A DNA stretch of 43,665 nt from Mycobacterium asiaticum (lineage in GTDB: Bacteria > Actinomycetota > Actinomycetes > Mycobacteriales > Mycobacteriaceae), in assembly GCF_001673315.1 (NCBI RefSeq), contig NZ_LZLQ01000106.1, forward strand, positions 1 to 43,665. The letters are read 5' to 3'. How positions within the stretch are numbered: the first letter of the stretch is position 1; each line of letters begins with the position of its first letter. Below, one piece after another: positions 37,586 to 43,665 of this stretch. The notes beneath the pieces were generated by a model, which searched no databases, was not told the DNA's origin, and saw nothing but the letters and a program-made list of their open reading frames with translations. The translations under genes were made by a program, and so were the position numbers.

Positions 37586-38308
37586 ATGCGAGTGGTGGTG
37601 CTTAGCGGCGCGGGCATCTCCGCCGAAAGCGGAGTACCGACCTTTCGCGACGACAAGAACGGCCTGTGGGCCAATTTCGATCCCTATGAGTTGTCCAGTG
37701 TTCAGGGCTGGGAACGCAACCCCGAACGGGTCTGGGGTTGGTATTTGTGGCGCCACTACCTGGTCGCCGATGTTCAGCCCAACGACGGACACCGAGCGAT
37801 CGCGGCGTGGCAGAGCCATCCGGAAGTAGCTGAAGTCACCGTGGTGACCCAGAACGTCGACGACCTGCACGAGCGCGCCGGCAGTGCCACCGTCCATCAC
37901 CTGCACGGGAGTTTGTTCGAATTTCGTTGCGCGCGTTGCGGTGTGCACTACCACGAGGCCTTGCCGGTGATGACGGAAGCCGTGATCGAGGTGGAGCCGC
38001 CGGTGTGTCCCTGCGGCGGGCTGATCCGGCCGGACATCGTGTGGTTCGGCGAGATGTTGCCGCAGGGGCCGTGGCAGAGCTCCGTCCAGGCGACCGAGAA
38101 CGCCGATCTGGTGGTGGTGGTCGGCACCTCGGCCGTGGTCTACCCGGCCGCCGGGCTGCCCGAGCTCGCCGTCGCGCGCGGCATACCGGTGATCGAGGTC
38201 AATCCCGAGCCCACCCCGTTGACCAGCAGCGTCACGCTCAGCATCCGGGAGTCGGCCAGCACGGCGTTGCCCGGGCTGCTGGACCGGCTGCCGGCGCTGC
38301 TGAAGTAG
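37586..38308 (+). CDS. cobB: NAD-dependent deacylase, class III-like sirtuin (Rv1151c homologue)
   Basis: A 240-residue Sir2 protein. The NAD-binding [14 protein letters not shown] (residues about 8-21), [12 protein letters not shown] and catalytic His in HLHGS are intact. The zinc site has CARC and CPCG. The signature Tyr-x-x-Arg in [10 protein letters not shown] (about residue 55) is the pair that lets SIRT5 and E. coli CobB accept succinyl- or malonyl-lysine, so desuccinylation as well as deacetylation is likely. Probable targets in mycobacteria are acyl-CoA synthetases and other acylated proteins (inference). Confidence 0.95.
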   Translation: MRVVVLSGAGISAESGVPTFRDDKNGLWANFDPYELSSVQGWERNPERVWGWYLWRHYLVADVQPNDGHRAIAAWQSHPEVAEVTVVTQNVDDLHERAGSATVHHLHGSLFEFRCARCGVHYHEALPVMTEAVIEVEPPVCPCGGLIRPDIVWFGEMLPQGPWQSSVQATENADLVVVVGTSAVVYPAAGLPELAVARGIPVIEVNPEPTPLTSSVTLSIRESASTALPGLLDRLPALLK

Positions 38309-38397
38309 AGCCACACAGATCGCGTTTGTTCCACAGCCCGGTGAGCGTCGAGGAATTTCGGCACGCGTGAGGCCGCGCGGACGAGCATCCTGCCGTC

Positions 38398-39255
38398 ATG
38401 GTTGGCGACGATCCGTTCATCGGCAGCGAAGCTATTGCCGGCGGGATACTGCGGCCAAGTCAGCTGCGCTCGCGATTTCGTGCACTGCTGCCCGACGTCT
38501 ACATGCGTCGCGACCAGCAGCCGTCACTGCGGCAACGCACGTTGGCCGCCTGGCTGTGGTCCCGTCGACGGGGGGTGGTCGCCGGTCTGACCGCAGCCGC
38601 CTGGCATGGGTCGCGCTGGGTGGACGAGGATCGACCTGTCGAGTTGGCCTGGTCGAATCTCAGGCCGCCGCCGGGGGTCCAGACCTATGACATCCGGCTT
38701 GCAGCCGATGAGACCGTCGTCGTTGCCGGCCTGCCCGTGACAACACCGGCCCGCACGGCTTTCGATATCGGACGCCGTGAACCGCTCGACAGCGCGATAC
38801 CCCAGCTCGATGCGTTGCTTGCGACGACAAGCACCAAAGTGCGGGACGTCATTGGCGTTGCCGAACGCCACCGCGGCGCGCGTGGGCTCAGACAGCTGGA
38901 ATCCGCGCTGGAACTCGTGGACACCGGTTCGCAGTCGCCTCGAGAAACGTCTTTGCGGCTCTTGCTGATCCAGGCCGGTCTGCCCCGTCCGACCACCCAA
39001 ATCCCGGTCGTCGCCCCCGATGACGCGCGTCGGTACTACCTCGACATGGGTTGGGAGGACACCATGGTCGCCGTCGAGTACGACGGCGAGCACCATCGAA
39101 CCGACCGCTGGCAGTACCAGAAAGACGTCCGACGCAGCGAGGACCTCGAGCGACTCGGCTGGATTGTCATTCGGGTGCTGGTCACCGACCGCCCGGCCGA
39201 GATTGTTCGTCGCGTTCGAGATGCGCTGGATTACCGAGCATCTAGTGCGCGGTGA
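38398..39255 (+). CDS. DUF559/AbiEi-type protein with Vsr-like endonuclease domain
   Basis: A 285-residue protein. The C-terminal part (about 205-280) resembles the DUF559 endonuclease-like fold of the very-short-patch repair type: YYLDMGWEDTMVAVEYDGEH, HRTDRWQYQKDVRRSEDLE and LGWIVIRVLV. The N-terminal part (1-150) resembles the AbiEi antitoxin-like winged helix region often fused to it. Such proteins are numerous in actinobacteria and their role is unknown; no AbiEii toxin gene lies next to it. The ATG has CATCCT six bases upstream. The stop codon lies in the first unit of the 20-bp array. Confidence 0.85.
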   Translation: MVGDDPFIGSEAIAGGILRPSQLRSRFRALLPDVYMRRDQQPSLRQRTLAAWLWSRRRGVVAGLTAAAWHGSRWVDEDRPVELAWSNLRPPPGVQTYDIRLAADETVVVAGLPVTTPARTAFDIGRREPLDSAIPQLDALLATTSTKVRDVIGVAERHRGARGLRQLESALELVDTGSQSPRETSLRLLLIQAGLPRPTTQIPVVAPDDARRYYLDMGWEDTMVAVEYDGEHHRTDRWQYQKDVRRSEDLERLGWIVIRVLVTDRPAEIVRRVRDALDYRASSAR

Positions 39256-39444
39256 GGGCGTCGAGTGTGCGGTGAGGGCGTCGAACCTGCGGTGAGCGCA
39301 TCGAGTGTGCGGTGAGGGCGTCGAGTGTGTGGTGAGGGGATCGAGTCTGCGGTGGGGGCGTCGAGTGTGTGGCGGGGGCATCGAGTGTGCGGCGAGGGCG
39401 TCGAACCTACGGTGAGGGCGTCGAACCTGTAGTGAGCGCATCGA
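39245..39444. repeat. array of ten 20-bp units
   Basis: Ten consecutive 20-base units, typical unit GTGTGCGGTGAGGGCGTCGA. Variants begin ACCTGCGG or GTGTGTGG. It starts inside the last codons of the DUF559 gene. Read rotated, CGTCGAG...GCGGTGA is shared with the array at 43175-43394. Confidence 0.92.
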
Positions 39445-39662
39445 GCCTGCGCCCACAGCGCAATCCGCGGCGTAAACGCGCAGTGGCTACAGTTTCGGTG
39501 CGGTACCCGCAGGCTCGAGGCGGTGGCTACAGTTTCGGCGCAACACCCTCAGGCTCGAGGCGGTACCCGCAGGCTCGAGGCAGTGGCTACAGTTTCGGCG
39601 CCTTTCGCGCGGCACCTGCAGGTTCGACGTATTGGCCCAGGCTCATGACGGCGACCGCAGGC
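39445..39662. repeat. inverted 20-bp modules between convergent genes
   Basis: From 39481 to 39600 six 20-base modules alternate between two types: A (cagtggctacagtttcggtg, at 39481, 39521 and 39581) and B (cggtacccgcaggctcgagg, at 39501 and 39561, with a variant at 39541). A reads as the reverse complement of the 43-kb array unit. B reads as the reverse complement of array-1-like sequence (CATCGAGCCTGCG). No gene is seen in 39256-39662. Confidence 0.85.
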
Positions 39663-40298
39663 TCACTTCCTTCGCGCGCGCCCCAGCGCCAACTCTGACA
39701 CGGGCAGCGGCGCCCACGCTGGCAACGTCCATTCGTGCCGGGATTCAACGATCTCGAAGCCCGCGTCGACGATCGCGCGTTCGGTATGGCGGTGCGTGTG
39801 GCAGTTTCCCAACATGCGCGGCCAGATCGTGGCGTCCGCCAACCGTTGCAGCCGGCCGCGCCCACCGCCGCTGGCTATGTGCTCGAGGAAGCGCAGTTCC
39901 CCGCCGGGACGCAACAATTCGCGCAGTCGCCGCAGCACCGCGACCTGGTCGTGCACCGAGCACAACACCAGCGAGCAAACCACCACGTCGAACGCATCCT
40001 GGTCGCTGAACTCCTCAACCGCGACGCTGGTCACCTCGACCGGTATCGGCGCGGCCGCCGCCGCGGCCCTCGCCTTGGCCACCAACCGCGGCTCAGGCTC
40101 AACGGCGACGACCTGAGTGACGGTGTCCGGGTAATAAGCGAAGTTCGTCCCGCTGCCCGCGCCGATTTCGAGCACCCGACCGGACAGTCCGGCCAGGTTC
40201 TCCCGGCGCAGGGCGCGCACCGACTCAGCTTCGTGCGCGGCCACCACGGGCCAAACCCGTGCGAAGAACGGATTCTCGACCTTTGCCGACTCAACCAT
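39663..40298 (-). CDS. class I SAM-dependent methyltransferase (Rv1147-like)
   Basis: A 211-residue methyltransferase of the Methyltransf_11/UbiE type. Motif I is VLEIGAGSGTNFAYY, motif II VVAVEPEPRL, and later FDVVVCSLVLCSV and LRPGGELRFLEH. The C-terminus LPVSELALGRARRK has no membrane segment. Phospholipid or small-molecule methylation has been proposed for similar proteins; the substrate is unknown. The start ATG (40298) overlaps the stop of the mmpL gene by 8 bases, so the pair is probably co-expressed. Confidence 0.87.
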   Translation of the reverse strand: MVESAKVENPFFARVWPVVAAHEAESVRALRRENLAGLSGRVLEIGAGSGTNFAYYPDTVTQVVAVEPEPRLVAKARAAAAAAPIPVEVTSVAVEEFSDQDAFDVVVCSLVLCSVHDQVAVLRRLRELLRPGGELRFLEHIASGGGRGRLQRLADATIWPRMLGNCHTHRHTERAIVDAGFEIVESRHEWTLPAWAPLPVSELALGRARRK

Positions 40299-42651
40299 TA
40301 CGCGTCACCGAAGCGTGGATCTCCTGCCCGTTGCGTCCGCTACGAACCGGGGCTCCGCCGGACTGGCTTCCAATGGTTCGCCCCGCGGTGTCGGACCCTT
40401 CGGCGGCACCGCTTTCACTGATGCCGAACCGCTCGTGCAGCCATACCATCGGCTTGGGCGCCCACCAGTTCCAACGGCCCATCACATGCATGAAGGCCGG
40501 GACCAGCACCATGCGCACCAGCGTGGCATCCGCGATCACGGCGAGCGTCAGGCCCAACCCGAACATCCGCATGAACGACACATGCGCGGCGATCAGCGCG
40601 GCGAACGACATCGACATGACCAACGCGGCCGCGGTGATCACCCGGCCGGTGCGCGCCACCCCGAGTGCGACGCTTTCGTCGTTGGCCGCGTGCGCCTCCT
40701 GTGGAGTGGGTGTGGCCGGCCGCGCCGCGCCCGACGCCAACCAGTACTCGCGAATCCGAGAGACCAGGAAGACCTCGTAGTCCATCGACAGCCCGAACGC
40801 GATGCAGAACAACAGCACGGGCATGTTCGCCACCAGGGTCCCGCTGGGGGTGGTTCCCATGGCACCGAGATGGCCGTCCTGGAAGATCCACACCAGCGCA
40901 CCGAATGCGGCCGTCAATGAGAGCACATTCAGTACCAGCGCCTTCAGCGGCAGCACTACGCTGCCGGTCAGCAGGAACAGCAGGACGAACGTGACCACGG
41001 CCATCAGGCCGAGCACCAGCGGCAATCGGTCTGTCACCGCGTCGACGCTGTCGCGGTTGACCTGCGCGACACCCGCCATCTCCACCGAGTGCCCGGCCGG
41101 CGGCGCCACCTGGTGCAGTCGTTTGAGCTGGTTGTCCGACGCCGAAGAGAACAGCGGCGCGGTGCTGCTCACCGTGAGCAATGCGCTGCCGTCCTTGATT
41201 CCGGTGGCCCCGACGGGCGGGCCCGCGGCCTTGCCGCCGATGAACGTCCCACTCGGCGCGGAGACGGCGGCCACATCGGGAACCTTCGAGAGGTCGGCCG
41301 CGTAGCTATCGAGGTCCGCGGGGCTCACACCGCGAACGTCCGGGATGACGATCGGCACCGAGGTCGCCGAATCACGCGAGAAGTTATCGCGCAGCTCGTC
41401 GCCAACCTGATGCGACGACGCCGACTCCGGCAACACCCGGTCGTCCGGGAATCCCCACTTCACCGAGACGAAGGGCAGCCCGAGCAGGAGCAGCAGCGCG
41501 ATGACGGCACCACCGACCGGGAGCCAATACCGCATCACGAACTTGCTCGACCGGTACCAGAACAGCTGCTCGACCGGCTTGTGCACAGGCTCGGGTCGGC
41601 GCAATATCCGGCGTGCCAGGCGCCGCACGTCGAACGCGTCGAGCCGGGAACCCATCAGCACGATGGCTGCCGGCGTGACCACGATTGACGCGGTTGCCAC
41701 GAAGGCGACCGTCGCGACCCCCGCGTAAGCGAACGATTTGAGGAAGTACATCGGGAAGACCACAGTCGCGGCCATGGAGAGGGCCACGGTGACCGCCGAG
41801 AACAGCACGGTGCGACCGGAGGTGGCCATCGTCCGGATCAGCGCCTCCTCCCGGTCACAGCCCTCCGCCAACTCGTCGCGATAGCGGCTGATGATCAGCA
41901 ATGTGTAGTCGATGGCCAGCGCTAGACCGAGCGCGGTGCTCAGGTTGAGCGCGAAGATCGACACCTCGGTGGTGAAGGTGACCAGCCGCAGGACCGACAT
42001 CGACCCGACGACAGCCAAGGCGCCCAGCGCCATCGGCAATGCCGCCGCCAGCAACCCACCGAACACCCAGACCAGCACCAGGAAGCTGAACGGAATCGCG
42101 ATCATCTCCATGACCAGCAGGTCGGCTTGATTCTGCTTGTTGATCTGGGCGTACTCCATGGCAGAACCGCCGGCGCGGACCGACACCCCGGGTCGGTCCT
42201 GCACGATCTGATCGGACAGCGTTTGGGCGTTCTTTTGCGCGTCGTTCTCGCCACCCTTGATGTTGACGACGATCAGTCCCGATTTACCGTCTTTGCTGAT
42301 CAGATCGGCAGCGGCTTGCGGCGGCGCTGTCCAGGCCGAGGACACGTTGTACACCAGCGGTGAGCGACTCAGCTGCTCGGCGAGGTCGGTGCCCACAGTG
42401 CGCGCCTGGTCGCTTCGGGCCCCTTCGGGCGCGGTGACCAGGATCAGCATCTGCTGCCCGCTTTGTCCGAACTTCTCGGTCAACACGGCGATGGCGTGAG
42501 CGGACTCGGAGTCCGGGTCCTGAAAACCGCCCGGCGACAGGCTCTTGGCGACCGGGATGCCGAAGATCGCGGCGGCGACGAAGACCAGGAGGGCAATGCC
42601 GATGATTCGCCGTGGTGCCGCGAGAGCCAGTCGGGCGATCCACTGCAGCAT
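40291..42651 (-). CDS. mmpL13: MmpL family RND transporter, intact MmpL13 homologue
   Basis: A 786-residue RND-superfamily membrane transporter with the usual two halves: TM1, a large periplasmic loop (about 40-170), TM2-6, a second loop (about 400-545), and TM7-12. The proton-relay Asp-Tyr pairs are in LALAIDYTLLIISRYRDE (TM4) and AFGLSMDYEVFLVSR (TM10). In M. tuberculosis H37Rv this gene is split into mmpL13a and mmpL13b; here it is one open frame. The ATG at 42651 follows GGAGGGA at about 7 bases; a GTG at 42669 is an alternative. No MmpS gene is adjacent. Lipid or siderophore-type substrates are common for the family, but none can be named here. Confidence 0.93.
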   Translation of the reverse strand: MLQWIARLALAAPRRIIGIALLVFVAAAIFGIPVAKSLSPGGFQDPDSESAHAIAVLTEKFGQSGQQMLILVTAPEGARSDQARTVGTDLAEQLSRSPLVYNVSSAWTAPPQAAADLISKDGKSGLIVVNIKGGENDAQKNAQTLSDQIVQDRPGVSVRAGGSAMEYAQINKQNQADLLVMEMIAIPFSFLVLVWVFGGLLAAALPMALGALAVVGSMSVLRLVTFTTEVSIFALNLSTALGLALAIDYTLLIISRYRDELAEGCDREEALIRTMATSGRTVLFSAVTVALSMAATVVFPMYFLKSFAYAGVATVAFVATASIVVTPAAIVLMGSRLDAFDVRRLARRILRRPEPVHKPVEQLFWYRSSKFVMRYWLPVGGAVIALLLLLGLPFVSVKWGFPDDRVLPESASSHQVGDELRDNFSRDSATSVPIVIPDVRGVSPADLDSYAADLSKVPDVAAVSAPSGTFIGGKAAGPPVGATGIKDGSALLTVSSTAPLFSSASDNQLKRLHQVAPPAGHSVEMAGVAQVNRDSVDAVTDRLPLVLGLMAVVTFVLLFLLTGSVVLPLKALVLNVLSLTAAFGALVWIFQDGHLGAMGTTPSGTLVANMPVLLFCIAFGLSMDYEVFLVSRIREYWLASGAARPATPTPQEAHAANDESVALGVARTGRVITAAALVMSMSFAALIAAHVSFMRMFGLGLTLAVIADATLVRMVLVPAFMHVMGRWNWWAPKPMVWLHERFGISESGAAEGSDTAGRTIGSQSGGAPVRSGRNGQEIHASVTRNG

Positions 42652-42832
42652 TTTGTGTCCCTCCACCACGGTTCAGACCCGTCCCGAGGGGCTGCCGCGG
42701 CCTTAGAAATTCACGCTATTTACCAACGCTAACGTACAGATGTCGAACAGCGTCCGCGTCCTGATTACGGGTATCGAGCCCATATGGTTCAGCTTGCGCC
42801 GAAATGGGTAATCTCGGCCGTCGCGACGGCAA

Positions 42833-42848
42833 CCTACCCGTCGGTAGG
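42833..42848. promoter_or_regulatory. palindrome CCTACC-N4-GGTAGG, possible TetR-type operator
   Basis: CCTACC at 42833-42838 and GGTAGG at 42843-42848 are perfect inverted arms around CGTC. Size and spacing fit operators of dimeric TetR-like regulators. It is about 180 bases before mmpL13 and about 50 bases before the rightward -10 box, so it could control either or both. Confidence 0.45.
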
Positions 42849-42900
42849 AATTGCCATCATTTTCCGAATCGTGACTCACCGAATCCTTAATGCTGGCTTT

Positions 42901-42913
42901 TACGCTCAGTGTC
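42901..42913 (+). promoter_or_regulatory. -10 box of the small leaderless transcript
   Basis: TACGCT at 42901-42906 fits TANNNT and lies seven bases before an ATG at 42914. Confidence 0.4.
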
Positions 42914-43045
42914 ATGTGGATCGACGACACGAGTGCCGACGTCATCAAGGCTGACTTCGAAGCTCTCTACCACGGCGACATGCTCGTCGAGGGTGAGTGC
43001 TCGGAGCAGTTCGAAGACTGGCAACCCCTGCCGACAGCGAGCTGA
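42914..43045 (+). CDS. acidic small ORF (43 residues), unknown function
   Basis: The frame starts at ATG 42914 and ends at TGA 43043-43045. The product begins MWIDDTSADVIKADFEALYH and ends EDWQPLPTAS. It has many Asp and Glu residues (net negative) and one Cys. Most codons end in G or C, as in real genes of this genome. It lies between a -10-like box and a strong terminator together with a second small ORF. I recognise no family. It may be a real peptide gene, or the transcript may act as a small RNA. Confidence 0.5.
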   Translation: MWIDDTSADVIKADFEALYHGDMLVEGECSEQFEDWQPLPTAS

Positions 43046-43054
43046 GGTAACCCC

Positions 43055-43117
43055 ATGGGCGTAATTGCACGATTACTGATGGCCGAACCGACCGCCACGC
43101 GGTGGTTCCGTCGCTAG
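43055..43117 (+). CDS. basic small ORF (20 residues), unknown function
   Basis: Nine bases after the previous stop, an ATG with GAGG about 7 bases upstream opens a 20-codon frame encoding MGVIARLLMAEPTATRWFRR. It is hydrophobic then basic. It sits just before the terminator. Too short to judge by codon use. Confidence 0.35.
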   Translation: MGVIARLLMAEPTATRWFRR

Positions 43118-43139
43118 CGCACCCGATGTCTTCGGTGTG

Positions 43140-43168
43140 AGCCCCCCGCCTCTGGCGGGGGGCTTTTT
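43140..43168 (+). terminator. strong intrinsic terminator
   Basis: GCCCCCCGCC (43141-43150) pairs perfectly with GGCGGGGGGC (43154-43163) around a TCT loop, followed by TTTTT. It ends the short rightward unit that starts near 42914. Confidence 0.9.
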
Positions 43169-43174
43169 CGTCGG

Positions 43175-43394
43175 CGGCGAGACTTTAGAGGTGACGCCGA
43201 GACTTTAGAGGTGACGGCGAGACTTTAGAGGTGACGCCGAGACTGCAGCGGTGGCGTCGAGACTGTAGCGGTGACGGCGAGACTGCAGCGGTGACGGCGA
43301 GAATGCAGAGGTGACGGCGATTCTGCAGCGGTGACGCCGAGACTGCAGCGGTGACGCCGAGACTGTAACGGTGGCGCCGAAACTGTAGCCAGGT
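43175..43394. repeat. array of eleven 20-bp units
   Basis: Eleven 20-base units follow the terminator. A typical unit is CGCCGAGACTGCAGCGGTGA; the first three read CGGCGAGACTTTAGAGGTGA or close to it. The last is diverged and reads GCCGAAACTGTAGCC, the reverse complement of the A modules at 39.5 kb. Confidence 0.92.
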
Positions 43395-43420
43395 CGCGGA
43401 AACGCTAGGAATCGCGCTCT

Positions 43421-43563
43421 GAGCGCAGTCTCGGCGCCGAAAGGCCCGCGGCGAGCGCGGCGCCATCTGAGTTCAGTCTCGGCGCAGAAAGGCTCGCGAC
43501 AGCGCGGCGCTATCTGAGCGCAGTCTCGGCGCAGAAAGGCCCGCGGCTAGCGTGGCGCCATCC
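43421..43563. repeat. three ~48-bp repeats that include the end of the dehydrogenase gene
   Basis: Units begin at 43421, 43469 and 43516 with GAGCGCAGTCTCGGCGC or a close variant and run 47-48 bases. The unit at 43516 contains the stop codon and last codons of the short-chain dehydrogenase (MAPR-stop); the other two carry degenerate copies of that gene end. The GCAGTCTCGGCG core is the reverse complement of the 20-bp array unit. Confidence 0.8.
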
Positions 43564-43665
43564 GAATTGCGCCGTCCAACCGAATGACCTCGCCGTTGAG
43601 CATCGGGTTCTCCACGATGTGCACGGCCAGCGCGCCGTACTCGTCGGGGTCGCCCAACCGGCCTC
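43547..43665 (-). CDS. C-terminus of short-chain dehydrogenase (Rv1144 homologue), partial
   Basis: The leftward frame enters at the window edge and ends in TAG at 43547-43549. The 38 residues include [19 protein letters not shown], then [15 protein letters not shown], the typical SDR C-terminus ([10 protein letters not shown]). Position next to mmpL13 matches M. tuberculosis Rv1144, a member of the 3-hydroxyacyl-CoA dehydrogenase/HSD10-like group. The catalytic domain lies outside the window. Confidence 0.88.
   Translation of the reverse strand, partial: GRLGDPDEYGALAVHIVENPMLNGEVIRLDGAIRMAPR

Larger units (their letters stand above)
42652..42913. promoter_or_regulatory. regulatory region between mmpL13 and small transcript
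   Basis: This 262-base gap separates two divergent units. It holds a 6-4-6 palindrome (42833-42848), leftward promoter-like sequence upstream of mmpL13 (TTCGAC and TACGTT around 42730-42750) and the TACGCT box of the rightward unit. Confidence 0.4.

Noticed and set aside
39245..39444. Possible CRISPR array
   Set aside because: Units are contiguous with no unique spacers, and no cas genes are present.
43185..43466. 93-codon leftward frame with repeated peptide
   Set aside because: It is the translation of the 20-base array (three units give a 20-residue period); no ribosome binding site and no conserved end.

Overview
The window is chromosomal DNA of a slow-growing Mycobacterium. The GC content is high, three PE-family genes are present, and the gene order matches, in reverse, the M. 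tuberculosis interval from about Rv1178 down to Rv1144 as I remember it (no alignment was run). The species cannot be fixed from the sequence alone.

Layout. 1-5419: a fragment of an unidentified gene, a LipO/LipQ-like esterase, an APC permease fused to a C-terminal OB-like domain, an aminotransferase (DapC type) and ferredoxin FdxC. The last three read leftward as an apparent operon. 5420-12121: the secreted antigen TB8.4, the F420 biosynthesis enzyme FbiC, a PE protein, a small membrane protein, an overlooked 35-codon ORF, MshB (mycothiol synthesis) and a TetR regulator. 12127-16077: two leftward PE genes that share a roughly 140-residue repeat module, tandemly triplicated in the first. 16244-27306: lpqW, typA, the respiratory nitrate reductase operon narGHJI and mutT2. 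27333-31959: a pterin dehydratase, a two-gene lipoprotein operon (S33-type hydrolase and serine beta-lactamase family) and pimE. 32124-37548: two secreted Ala/Pro-rich proteins, a hidden DUF1059-type small ORF, a HhH-GPD protein, a DUF5302 protein, an F420-binding PPOX-fold protein (Rv1155 type), a DUF1697 protein, an LCM-type methyltransferase and a GntR regulator. 37586-43665: a class III-like sirtuin, a DUF559 protein, tandem-repeat arrays, a SAM methyltransferase, an intact mmpL13-type transporter, a short transcript unit with two tiny ORFs and a strong terminator, and the C-terminus of a short-chain dehydrogenase.

Functional links. FbiC makes the F420 precursor and the Rv1155-type protein probably binds F420. 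PimE and LpqW both act in phosphatidylinositol mannoside/lipomannan metabolism. MshB and MutT2 belong to redox and nucleotide-pool protection. NarGHJI gives anaerobic nitrate respiration.

Main points for a second look: (1) short-period tandem arrays built from 14- or 20-bp units lie in three convergent intergenic regions, one of them with units in both orientations; (2) a compact, apparently leaderless transcript at about 42901-43168 carries an acidic 43-residue and a basic 20-residue ORF and ends in an intrinsic terminator; (3) seven genes have a TANNNT box exactly six bases before the start codon, pointing to leaderless mRNAs; (4) a permease-OB fusion; (5) a lipoprotein hydrolase/beta-lactamase pair at a position where I recall no M. 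tuberculosis counterpart. No tRNA, rRNA, CRISPR array, transposase or phage gene was seen.
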